A stretch of 64,000 bases of DNA, taken from NCBI GenBank assembly GCA_027257055.1, contig JAPVLO010000384.1:930001-994000 (forward strand), in the 5' to 3' direction. Made by a program: the position numbers and the translations under genes. The notes beneath the pieces are model-generated. The model was given only the letters and a program-made list of their open reading frames with translations, was not told the DNA's origin and ran no database searches. Positions 1-12,142 of this stretch are shown here, in pieces; position 1 is the first letter of the stretch, and each line of letters opens with the position of its first letter. The stretch is from Cephalopachus bancanus (lineage: Eukaryota > Chordata > Mammalia > Primates > Tarsiidae).

Positions 1-2693
1 GGACAAACCTCAAGAAAAATAGTAATATTCATCACTGATAAGTGTGCAACGAGACACCAGTGTGCTATTTCAATCATAACAAAATTTTTAGGAAAAAAAA
101 TTGGCAAAATCTATTAAAGGCCTTAAAATTCACTATCTTTGATTCAGTAATCTATTTTGAGAAACCAATGATTTGAGAAAGATTTAATGTTTGAGTATTA
201 TAATTAATTGAAGCTTCATTTGTAATGGCTTATAAACATTTCAGGATGGACTGATTAAGTTGATTGCCATTGTGTGGATGCAATAGAGTGTTGGAAGTCA
301 ATACAATAATTTTTGTGAAGAAGTTATAGTGGAATATAAAAAATTATTTATGTCAGGTTAAGTGGAAAAAATGATACAAGCTCTAAGTAAGGATGGGCTC
401 AGTAATGCATACTTAGAAAAAACATGGCAGAAAATAGGCAGAGTGTTGCTGCCTCCAAATCATAGGATCGTAAGTGGGTTTTATCTTTATTCTTTCCCAC
501 ATTTTCCAAGTTTTACGATGAACTGAAAAAATATTTTATAAGGCTAGAAATACAAGCTATTTTTGAGAACGTGCATTATACATTTTAGCAACTTCAATTA
601 AGAATTGCTTTGTAAATCATTTGCTTTCCTGATGATATGAATCAAAGTCCAGAAGGAGACAAAAAGGATATCTAAGTTTACCTGTTTCACCAGGCTCTCC
701 CAATGTCTTCTCTGTAGATAGTTCATCTTTTCTATTAGCACAGTAGAAAAGAAAGACGAGGTGGTGAAAAAGAATGCAATGATAACAGAGGACATAAATT
801 GAAATTTGCCTGAACTGAGTAGACTACATACAACATTATAGAAAAAATATACTTGAAAACTAGATTTTCCTATCTGCTTATTGCAAAAGTAATACTTGAA
901 TGTATTCATTGAAAGAAAATTCCAACAACTCCCCAAACTGGCTATGTTTGACTCCAGAATTTTCTGTAAGAGTCTTGGCTTTGTGGGGTCCCCGGAGCGT
1001 TTCTGTGGTACGTGAAGCTGGTCTTTGGGCCTGATGTTTTGTAGTCTATTTCACTTACACCAGGTCCTTAACCTCAAAGATAATTGATGACAAGATCTGT
1101 GACTGAAATATTCTTGCTAAAATCCCGGATCCTCAAGCTTGCATATCTGGAGTCATTACATTTATCTAATAAAGCAACTCTTGTGGCTAAAGTAACAGGA
1201 GAGAGGGAGATTTCTTTGTCATGCAGGTGTATTAAATCTGTCTTCTGGACGCAACCATTGCTTGCAATGGTAACTAGTTAGGGAGCTGAGGGTAGGTTTT
1301 CAGTGCCATGGAATGGCAGTGTGGAAGATATTCCAGGGGCAGATTCAAGGTCATGGCAGTCAAGCCATCTTTCTATAATGGTTTCCTATTCTAACAAGTT
1401 TTGTTTAGAAAAGAGTAGTGGTAGATATCTTGAAACTCACTGAGAGACTTGTGATTACAAGCTATGGGGTACCAAAGTGCTGGTTCTGTGTCATTAGTAC
1501 AAAATAATAGCAACTGGCCCATATAGTTGGTCTGATTTTCTGTGACCTATGATGACAGTTAGATCAAAGGGAATGGTTAGATGTTCTGTTGTTTTAGAGT
1601 CATTTAAATTGTTCATAGCCAACGGTACTGCCTACATGTTTCTGCTACATCCCATCTTAGTGTAGTATACAAACTATCATCAATCACACTGGCACAGGCT
1701 CTGACCAATCAGAATGTGTGTCAGCTGTAAGCATGGCTAACTATAGTGCTGCACGCAGACCAAATACAAACTTAGACTTTACAGTGGAATTAGAAATCAG
1801 CTATTTTTGTTAGGCTTTTGCTGGCATCAGACGATGCACTTAATAAGTAATTTCTACGGAGGTTGTATTTAATAGATTCCTACTCTATCCAACATCATAA
1901 CATCGATAGCCTGGACAAATTTGTTTTTTTTACTTTATAGATCTTTGCTTATAGTGCCATCCCTTTCCTCCTAATATTACTTAGTCTCCTTGTTTTGCCT
2001 TGCTGTAAAAAAATAAATAGTAATAACCAAGAGTGACTAGTAAGATGCTGGCCATTGCCTTGGCTACAAGTCCGCAGTCCACTGTGCAAGAGTAGTGTGT
2101 GATGGCCTCTCCTCACCCGTGATGGAAAGGTGTGATTCTGCCACTGAACTGGCAGTCCACCTTGCCACTAAGGAGTCACAGTTTGGGAAGCTGGGCCACT
2201 CAATTCTCCCACTGGCTTTTATTTCAAAATCATCTGAAATGGGCAGACTTATGGGCTAGTTAGGTGGAAACATTTTCTGTTTTGTCTTCTTGGATAGGTT
2301 TGAAGTAAAAGAGAATTTCTTTTCTTTCTTTTTTTTGACAACTTGGTAACCATGGCTAAGGCAAAAAATGTCTGTTTCCCGCTACTTCTTTTCTCGCCAG
2401 TAGTGCTGGCAGGCATGAGAGTGGATGGAATGATTCTCTTTTTTTCTTTCTGGTTTGGGTGATTGCTCCTTGTAATTTTTGACATTTCTCTGTCAAGATT
2501 TGGTACATTCTGCTGATATTTTTCTTATAAATGGACTCTGTTTTGCTTTCTTATTTTTTAACTGGAGGAGTTTGAAGTATCATTCTAGGTTTAAGTGAGA
2601 GGAATCCAAATGCCTGCCTCTTGTGAACAAAGGCAATACTCCATCACTAAGATTTTTTCCTCGTCCTGTTATGTTTCCCGGCAATCACTTTTT
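1..2693. other. IMPG1 intron 4, unique sequence
   Basis: This AT-rich stretch has no exon, recent Alu or L1 that I can support. The ORFs here are short and have no family resemblance. There is a T-rich patch near 2315-2340. The next IMPG1 exon was looked for on the minus strand and not found. Confidence 0.5.
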
Positions 2694-2785
2694 AAAATTT
2701 GTTGAGTACCTGCACAATCAACGTTTGTATACCTAACCCTGAATTGTACCCCACATCTTTATAATAAAAAAGAAAAAAAATTTGT
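2694..2785 (+). mobile_element. Very short L1 3' end
   Basis: About 74 bases of the young L1 3' UTR end in TTTATAATAAAA and an A-rich tail. It is flanked by direct repeats AAAATTTGT at 2694-2702 and 2777-2785, as expected for a strongly 5'-truncated L1 insertion. Confidence 0.8.
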
Positions 2786-3327
2786 AAAGACTGGCCTGAT
2801 AGACATAATCGATTTACAAATGACATGAGGACTCTGTTCGGTTTTGTCCAGTCGATGAGGAAATATGAAGAAGCCAAAGAATGCTAATAGGAAGGTGAGT
2901 GCCAGACAGAATTCAATGTTCCAGACAGGGCAGTGGCTACAGACTCACACGGGCCGCTAAGCCATCATGGGAGGTGGGACTCCACCTGGAGCCTGAAAGA
3001 GTAGGATTGGGATAGGTAGGATGGAGAGGGCTAGGCCTTCCAGGCGAGAAGGACAGGCATGCGGTCAGAGTCTGGCCAGAGGAAGGTGTGGTCTGGTGGT
3101 GATAGGGTGACAGTGGGGGGTCGTGCACACGCATGTTGGAAAGGTCAGGGAGGAAAAAGCCTCCATTAGTTAGTTGGGCCTCTGTCTCCCCGAAGGTTCT
3201 AGCAGGAAACAGATAGCTCACTCATAGTGGGGCAATTTGAGCAAAGTTTAACAAAAGGATTATTTCTAAAATTGTGGGAAGAGTACAAGAACCATCACAA
3301 CAGGGAGTAGATTGCGCCAGGGCTAGT
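2786..3327. other. Intron 4, unique or old-repeat sequence
   Basis: No gene is seen here. The end (about 3225-3327) continues beyond the inserted L1 at 4468, so the L1 interrupted one stretch. The text GAGCAAAGTTTAACAAAAGG near 3239 looks like an old interspersed repeat that I cannot name. Confidence 0.35.
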
Positions 3328-4467
3328 AAAAGTGGGGTGCTAAAAGACCTAAATGTAAAACCTCAAACTAAGAATCTGAGAAAACGCAGGAGACACCCTT
3401 ATGGAAATTGGAACTGGGAACCAATTACTAATTAGAATCCTAAAGGCCAATATCTTAAGAAATAAAAGAGACAAGTGGGACCTCATTGAACTAATGAGCT
3501 TCTGCAAAGCCAAAGAAACCATCAAGAGAGCAGGGAGACAGCCCACAGAATGGGAAAAAATATTTGCCACCTGTATGTCTGACAAAGACTAACATCTAGG
3601 CTCTACAAGGAACTCAAATGCCCAAAAGGAAAAACAAACAGCTCCTTTAAAAAGTGGGCAAAAGGCATGAATAGACACTTCTCAGAAGAAGATACAAGGG
3701 CAGCCAACAGACATGTGAAAAAGTGCTCAGCCTCACTCATCATCAGAGAAATGCAGACCAAAACCACATTGAGATACCACCTCATCCCAGTAAGAATGGC
3801 CATCGTTCATAAAACAAACAACAACAGATGCTGGTGAGGATGTGGAGAAAAAATAACGCTTCTACACTGTTGGTGGGAATGCAAACTAGTGCATCCTCTC
3901 TGGAAGACAGTGTGGTGATTTCTGAAAGAACTAGAAATTGACCTTCCATATGAACCAGCAGTCTCCCCGTTGGGAATATACCTGGAGGAACTCAGATCAT
4001 TCTACAAAAAAGATCTCTGCACACTTCTGTTTGTTGCAGCTCTATTCACAATAGCAAACACATGGAACCAACCATGTTGCCCATCGAAGCTGGACTGGAT
4101 TAAAAAAATGTGGTACATCTACACAATGGAATCTTATGCAGCCATAAAGAAGGACAAATAAATGGACTTCGCAGCAACTTGGATGGATTTGGAGTCGATC
4201 ACACTCAGTGACGCATCACAGAAAGAAAGAACAGAGTTCCATATGTTCTCATTCACAGGTGGACCTTGAACAATTATAACGCTATAAGAAAGCATTTGGC
4301 AGTAATGGGAAACTGCTGGGGGCGGGTGTGGGATTGGTAGTTGAGGGAAACTGCCAGGGGAGGGAGGAGCACCCCTCATCAGCAAGGGTACCTGCATCAT
4401 CAATGTTTGTGTACCTCACTCCAAATTGCACCCCACAGCTTTATAATAAAAAAGTGGGGTGCTAAAA
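3328..4467 (+). mobile_element. 5'-truncated young L1 with 18-bp target duplication
   Basis: The element body is 3346-4449. It holds the C-terminal part of L1 ORF2 with frame breaks, then the 3' UTR with its G-rich tract and a TTTATAATAAAA end. Perfect direct repeats AAAAGTGGGGTGCTAAAA lie at 3328-3345 and 4450-4467. It sits in IMPG1 intron 4, antisense to the gene. The ORFs inside it are ORF2 fragments and not host genes. Confidence 0.95.
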
Positions 4468-5594
4468 CCACTCCTAGGCCGGGAGGGGGGTGAGAGGACG
4501 CCAGGAGCCAAAGACAGAGAAGGACTCCGCGTGGGTGTGTGTTTACTTGGCAGCTGCCCTGCCCTCTCTCCCTCTGCTCTCTGTTGGCAGGCCCTAGCCA
4601 GAGGCAGAGAGAAAGGGAGACTGGTGAAGCCATCCTCTCCTCTCAGCCTGCTGCACGCAGGGGTAGCCTAGAGAAGAAGGGGGCTGGAAGAACCAGGTGA
4701 AGGCGTAGGAGTCTTTAGACAGCCACCGAACAGGCCCGGATGCCACAAAGGGATCCTTTTCAGACTTACTATTCGAACAACAGTTATGCAAGTATGCCAG
4801 CTAAGCGGCCGTAGAGGTTAGAGGCAGGGAAATCCGTTTGGGAGATCAGATTTGACATTTTTCGCAGAGAAAATTAATAAGGGCCTCGTCCAGGTGGGTG
4901 GCAAAGGGAACAGGGACAAAGGAACAAACGCGAAAAGCATGAGAGCCTTGTCAGTCATTCACATGGATACGTGTGTACCCTCTGTGCGGTGTTGTCTTCA
5001 GATTTCGATTTTTAGATGTTACAGAACGTATGTGATTTGTGAGTTTAGGGTTTGCAGCAACCTCTGTCTTCCTTAATTGTTCTCTATAAGGTGCTCTTCC
5101 CTTCCATTTTTCTCTTTTTAAAATTTTGATGTTCTGGTTTGATATTCAGTTTGTTGATGATTTAGCTCAGCGCTTTAGTTGTTTGAGAAATACGAGAGCT
5201 TCACAGAGTGCCAAACAAGAGTCCGAAACTCAGGCTGCTCTTTGATCGTGTTAGGCATTTTCCTGATGTGACCAAGAGTTTACCGTAAAATCTGAAAATC
5301 AAGCTATTTTAATTGCTCTACCTTTGACATGTAAAGATACACATTAGATATGTATCACATTAGTGAAGCTCTCATTTCATCTGCAAACAATGCATATCTC
5401 AATCTATAAGGTCGATCCACTTCTTTTTATATACCCATTTATCTTTGGCAACGCTATAGGCATGCATTGTCAGAATAACTACACAGAACTTAGGGGCTGA
5501 CACAAAATCATGGAGGGTACAGTGGCTTAATCTCATCCCATTGTGTGATCTTTCCAAAGTCAAGAGCACACAGTGCTCTAACTTGGGTACTTAC
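4468..5594. other. Intron 4 next to exon 4
   Basis: A GC-richer part (4470-4830) is followed by AT-rich unique sequence up to the exon 4 donor. The ORFs at 4459-4791 look like chance frames in GC-rich DNA. No repeat family was recognised. Confidence 0.4.
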
Positions 5595-5623
5595 CTCTCA
5601 GGGAAGCTCCTCTGTTTCATTCT
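5595..5623 (-). CDS. IMPG1: IMPG1 coding exon 4 (29-base exon)
   Basis: On the minus strand the acceptor TTTTTGCAG is followed by 29 bases that read RMKQRSFPE plus two bases, then donor GTAAGT. As I recall it, human IMPG1 has RIKQRSFPDR directly after LLQQ, so the match and phase are right. This is residues about 157-165. The exon is rich in basic residues. It is only 271 bases from exon 3, so the two are likely spliced as a pair. It is too short for ORF callers to see. Skipping it would shift the frame, because 29 is not a multiple of three. Confidence 0.9.
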
Positions 5624-6113
<490 letters not shown>

Positions 6114-6192
6114 TTATCCAGTCCCAAGCACAGTCTCCTAACATGGAAACTTCCTTCATGGCTTCTGTTGACTCACTAATTGACAGCACCTA

Positions 6193-6240
6193 GAAATTCA
6201 TTTATTTAACAAATATTTATTAAGCACTTACTCTCTGTTG
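6193..6240 (+). repeat. Short MIR-like fragment
   Basis: Text such as TTTATTAAGCACTTACT resembles the end of a MIR or related SINE. It is too short for a firm call. Confidence 0.3.
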
Positions 6241-6266
6241 TGAAGAAAAATAAAATAGGGAATGTG

Positions 6267-6267
<1 letters not shown>

Positions 6268-6305
<38 letters not shown>
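6268..6305. repeat. (GT)n microsatellite in intron 2
   Basis: An uninterrupted GT run of about 19 units, about 200 bases into intron 2 beyond exon 3. It is likely length-variable. Confidence 0.95.
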
Positions 6306-6307
<2 letters not shown>

Positions 6308-6318
6308 GACTGCAATTT

Positions 6319-6702
6319 AAACTTGGGTGGTTAATGAAGTATTATGCAGCCATAAAGAAGGATAAACATGGACTTTGCAGCAACTTGGATGGATTTCCAG
6401 TCGCTCATACTCAATGATCTATCACAGAAACAAAGAACAGAGTACCATATGTTTTCACTCCTAAGCGCATCTTGAGCAATTATTATACTACTATAAGAAA
6501 GGGATTGGCAAGCTGGGAATCCCAAGTGGGAAATTGTTGGGGGGGGTGGGACTGGCAGTTGGTGGAAACTGCCAGGGGAGGGAGGGGAATACCTCATCAA
6601 CAAGGGTACCTGCATGATCAATGTTTGTATACATAACCCTGAAGTGTACCCCACATCTTTATAATAATAATTTTAAAAATAGATAAATAAAATTGGGTGG
6701 TT
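6319..6702 (+). mobile_element. L1 3' end with target duplication
   Basis: ORF2 tail and 3' UTR of the young L1 family (body about 6333-6688) ending ATAATAATAATTTT. Near-identical direct repeats (A)AACTTGGGTGGTT and (A)AAATTGGGTGGTT flank it. Confidence 0.88.
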
Positions 6703-7569
6703 GAGGACTTCATTATAAAGAGAGACCTGCAGTTTGGGAAAAAAGGGCCTGGCTGAACAAAATACTGGGAAAAGGAAGGGCTCCAGGTGGGGAATGCTAG
6801 AAGACTGAAAGGGCACACAGGATGCCCAAAATGGGGCGGGGGCTGAGGCACACAGGATGCCCCGGGTTTTGGCGAGACCAGCACCCCGAGGGTGGGGTTT
6901 TGGTGGGGGGGGGCTGCACTTCAATTCATTCCATGCGACGAGCTGCGCACAGACATTTAAAGGGATCAGGTCTCAGGTCTCACCTCTCCCATGGTCGTGG
7001 TCCCTTCTCCATTCACCCAGCCCTAATCTTTTTGTGGCAAGATGTCTCTAGGTGGCCACACAAAGGGACAATTTGAAATAGCAGCACCGAGACTGAGGAA
7101 GGGCATCAACGTAGTCATGGGTTAACACACACTTTGGCAACTCCAGTGATTGCTGATTCTTTGTTTTCAACCGATGAGGAGGAGTCTTCGTGAGTTGACA
7201 GCTGATAGATCATTAAAAATAATGATGACGGATCATGATGTGATTATGGGCATATAATGTCAAGGGAATTTTAAGAATAAGGGCATTGCTAGAACAAAAC
7301 TCCATCTGTTGCCATCTACTTATTTATGTAAACAAGTTTTCTCAGCACCTAACTGAAACTGAGTAAAAGGGTAGGAATAAAGTTGATGCAAAACCCGGTC
7401 TTGTTTTAGCAATGCAATATAAATAATGATGACTCATACACACACTAATAATGGAGCAAAACTAAAGCCCCCATTGATCCAGGGGCAGAAATGAAGCAAG
7501 CTTAAGCTATGGACCCTTTATTTACATGGATTCCATTCAAAATCCTGCTCCTAATTTTGTATTTATAAA
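6703..7569. other. Intron 2, unique sequence
   Basis: Mixed composition with a GC-rich part at 6820-6920 containing a G run. I see no gene or recent repeat. Confidence 0.4.
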
Positions 7570-7840
7570 CATTAATACTCGCTTCAGCCCACGGGTTCGA
7601 AACCGCCCAGGCAACTTGCTGAGCCCTCATCTCTACAATAAATCAAAAAATTAGCCAGGTGTGGTGGTGCATCCTGTGGTACCGGCTACTTCGAAGACTG
7701 AGGTGGAAGAATCACTGGAGCCCAGCAGGTCGAGGCTGCGGTGGCCAGGAACGTGCCCCTGCACTCCAGCCTGGGAAGCAGAGTGAGACCCCAACTCAAA
7801 AAACAAACAAAAAACACCCCCCCAAAAACCATTAATACTC
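7570..7840 (+). mobile_element. 5'-truncated Alu
   Basis: The lineage Alu lacks the first 50 or so bases and ends in an A/C-rich tail. The direct repeat CATTAATACTC lies at 7570-7580 and 7830-7840. Confidence 0.9.
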
Positions 7841-8738
7841 ACAAAATGTATATTTCACCCTACATCCGTCAACAAAAATGTAAAGAAATTTGTCAAATTT
7901 ATTGCATGTATTTGTTTCAATCAAGTGTATATTGAAATGATAAATGCAACTAAACCCAGAAGAAAACTCTTTTTACACGCTATGCCTGTAGTCACAGGAA
8001 ATAAAAAACATGTAATTTCAACTTATGCACATATTTGTTACTAGGACGTGTTTCAGAGCAACCAATAACCGATTTTTAAGCATAACATGAACACAAATTA
8101 CATTAAAGCAAGGTGTGGGAGTGAAGTGGGAATGTGAGTATGGGAAGGAAAGGGAACCACATGACATTTCCTACTGTGGGGAAGAGTTTGTTCGTGTATT
8201 TGTTCAGAGAATTTGTGGGTAAGGATTGAGTGGCCATGGCAGATTCCACTGGATACATAAGAATGATTCAATTCTCTTTTTATTTTAAATGCCAATATTG
8301 ACAACTCGCCGAAAATTGCATCCTGTATAATTATTTAAACTTTCGATGAAAAACTTTAGATGTCAACTAAACAGCATGCGAGGGAGTATATAGCTTAAGC
8401 GTTGTTTTAAGGATTTAAGGGGGTCGAAATGTTGGAAGCCTGTTGCATGCAATTGTAATCTGTTCCCACTCCGCTAGAAGGATGGAAAGCAATTGGAGAC
8501 TGTGGGCAGAGTCTGACAGCACCTGACTTTCTAAAGACAACATGCTGAGAAAGAGGGCTGCGGAGAGGCACAACGAGACAAGCCTGGTGTGGAGACCCCC
8601 AAGCCTCTCCGACATCCCCCCTCCCTCTCATCCTATGTCTGGGTTGCTCTTAAGCTTTCTGGTTTAAGAGGCAAGGAGAATTCCAGATCAATAGACGCTC
8701 AGATCATTTACCAGCAACACCCTGACCAGAAACTTCAA
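7841..8738. other. Intron 2, unique AT-rich sequence
   Basis: Nothing recognisable apart from short chance ORFs. Confidence 0.4.
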
Positions 8739-9446
8739 GGTAATTAATCTTTCTTTTTTTTATGTGTTCTTTCTTTTTTTTTCCTCTCTTAATTTTTATT
8801 TTGAAATTGTGGGGTGTAATTCAGGCTTAGGTATACAAATGTTCATTGTGCAGGTACCCTTGTTGATGAGGTGTGTCCCTCCTTCCCCAGGTAGACTCCC
8901 ACTACTGCCAGTCCCACTTCCCGCCCGCCTCCTGGCAGTTTCCCACTACTGCCAATCCTTTTCTTACAGTATTACGATAATTGTTCAAGGTCCACTTATG
9001 AGTGAGAACATATGATACTCAGCTCTTTGTTTCTATGAGAGATCACTCAGTATTATAAGCTCTAATTCCATCCACGTTGCTGTGAAGTTCATGATTTTGT
9101 TCTTCTTTATGACTGCGTAATATTCCATTGTATATATGTACCACATTTTTAAAAATCCAGTCCTCTTTTGATGGACTGCATGTTGGTTCCATGTTCTTGC
9201 TATTGTGAACAAGGCTGCAATAAACATACGTGTGCAGGTATCTTTTCTATAAAGTGACCTGAGTTCTTTCGGGTATATTCACAGAAGGGGGATTGCAGGG
9301 TCATATGAAAGGTCGATTTTTAGAACTTTTAGGAATTGCCACACTGTTTTCCACAGAGGCTGCACTAATTTGCACTCCCACCAACAGTGTAGAGGTGTCC
9401 CCTTTTCGTCACATTCTCTCCAGCATCTGTTGGTAATTAATCTTTC
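8739..9446 (-). mobile_element. 5'-truncated L1, reverse orientation
   Basis: On the minus strand, ORF2 C-terminus then 3' UTR. The direct repeat GGTAATTAATCTTTC occurs exactly at 8739-8753 and 9432-9446. The 3' UTR is slightly different from the youngest copies (CAGGTAGACTCC), so this is probably an older subfamily. Confidence 0.93.
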
Positions 9447-10142
9447 AAAGAGTATGCGCAGAGGGTGCGGTCCTCACCATATCAAACGTTTCGGCTAGTT
9501 TCCACACTTGGAGCAACAGCAGAGCTTTCAGGTGGAAAGCCAGGGAAAGACCTCACACTGGAGAATGTGTTAGTATGAATGTGTCTTGTCTCCTGCCGGG
9601 CAGGGGTCAGGGAATTCCAATTCCTTTCCTGATACCAACCATCATGCAGTCTCCGGAACTGCCCCTCTAGTACAGAATCTACGTACCATGCCAGAAGGAA
9701 ATGGCATTTCACGTTTCCAGATTTGTCCAGACCTTAAAAGCTGAGTGTCCAGTATGAGCAAACCAGTTGCCCTGGCTTTCCCAGCCCACACCCTACACTC
9801 TTTGGGGGATATTTTGCCCTTCCATCTTGCCTTAATGCACCTGCTGGTATAATTCAAAATGCATTTAAGTACCAGATATAGACTAAAACATAAAACAAAT
9901 GGGCACTGCTTTGGGGGCTTGGTGCTGGTGACTTTCTCGGACAATATCTGTGCATGAAACATGGAGAAGACACAACATAATAATCCACCCCCATTCACCG
10001 ATAGGAACAACCTTGGGTGTGCTGCTTTGGGTCTCAGATTAAAGCTTCCTTTTATTTCAGAAGCAGACAGATTCCTAGAGACATTTATTTTTTTTTTCTG
10101 AATGCCTTGCCGCCCAAGGCTACGTCACCCTGACTGGTCAGA
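9447..10142. other. Intron 2, unique sequence
   Basis: No repeat or exon recognised. The 122-residue minus ORF at 9642-10010 has no family resemblance. Confidence 0.4.
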
Positions 10143-10466
10143 CAGACGTTTCTTTTTCTTTTTCTTTTTTTGAGTTGCAGTCTCACTCCGTCGCCCAGAC
10201 TGGATTGAGGGCAGTGGCCACTCCCGGCCACCGCAGCCTCGACCTGCTGGGCTCCGGCGATCCTTCCACCTCAGCCTTCCAAGTAGCTGGAACTACAGGC
10301 GCGCGCTACCACGCCCAGCTAATTTTTTGATTTATTGTAGAGATGAGGTCTCGCCAAGTTGCCCAGGCGGGTCTCGAACCCACGGGCTCAGGCAATCCAC
10401 TCACCTCGGCCTCCCAAAACCCTGGGCTTACAGGCTGAGCCACCCAGCCCAGCCAGGCAGATGTTC
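10143..10466 (-). mobile_element. Alu, reverse orientation, nearly full length
   Basis: Body about 10151-10454 with the T-rich head, both arms and the GGCTGAGCC end. Imperfect flanking repeats are CAGACGTTT and CAGATGTT. The long plus-strand ORF at 10327-10725 is read through this Alu and is not a gene. Confidence 0.9.
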
Positions 10467-10888
10467 CTGTAGGCAGCGCCCTGCCACGTGGGTGGGGAGA
10501 CTGAGGCTGTGTTGTCAAGGGGGACTGCTTGCCTCTGGTGCCTGCGTCTCCCTGTTGCCACTCCTTTCCCGCGGCCCTTTCTTTCTTCCTCCACAGGACA
10601 CAGGACTCCTCAGGCCCCAGCAACGCCTTTCACAAAGGCCTGAAGCTTCCTTAAGAATCAGCTCCCTGGGGTGTGGTGGTTTATGGGGCTCTGGTGTCAA
10701 GGATGAAAACTCAGACTCTCTTTGAGGGGCAAGTTTTCATTCTGGCGGCGGCCCTGATGTCATTTCCCGGCCTTTTGGGAGGTTCCCACAAACTGGGAGC
10801 TCAGAATCCTTCCATGACTGGGAGCACCAGCCCTCAACCCACCAGGAGAGTCCCCCATCCTCACTGAGGGAGCATCAAAAACGTCTTT

Positions 10889-11855
<967 letters not shown>

Positions 11856-11865
11856 TCTAGAGCTT

Positions 11866-12142
11866 TTTTTTTCAGTTGGAGTCTCACTCTGTCGGGAGTG
11901 CAGTGGCACGCTCCTGGCCACTGCAGCCTCGACCTGCTGGACTCCGGCAATCCTTCTGCCTCAGCCTCCAAGTAGCTGGAACTACAGGCGCACACTACCA
12001 CGCCTAGCTGGTTTTTGGTTTATTGTAGAGATGAGGTCTCAATAAGTTGCCCGGGCAGGTCTCGAGCCCAGGGGCTCAGGCAATCCACTCGCCTCGGTCT
12101 CCCAAAGTGCTATGTTTACAGGTTGAGCCACCAAGCCTGGCC
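11866..12142 (-). mobile_element. Alu, reverse orientation
   Basis: Both arms are present, with a short deletion near the head (CTCTGTCGGGAGTGCAG). CTAGAGCTTT occurs on both sides, about 11 bases beyond the Alu end on the right. Confidence 0.9.

Noticed and set aside
3970..4161. Frames resembling MWYIYTMESYAAIKK as host genes (also at 9.0, 21.2, 23.2 and 59.3 kb)
   Set aside because: They are fragments of L1 ORF2 with broken frames.
1..5594. IMPG1 exon 5
   Set aside because: No minus-strand frame with an acceptor and the expected KDEIS-like start was found; it probably lies left of the window.
10327..10725. 132-codon plus-strand frame
   Set aside because: Its first half is read through a reverse Alu, and the rest has no family match.
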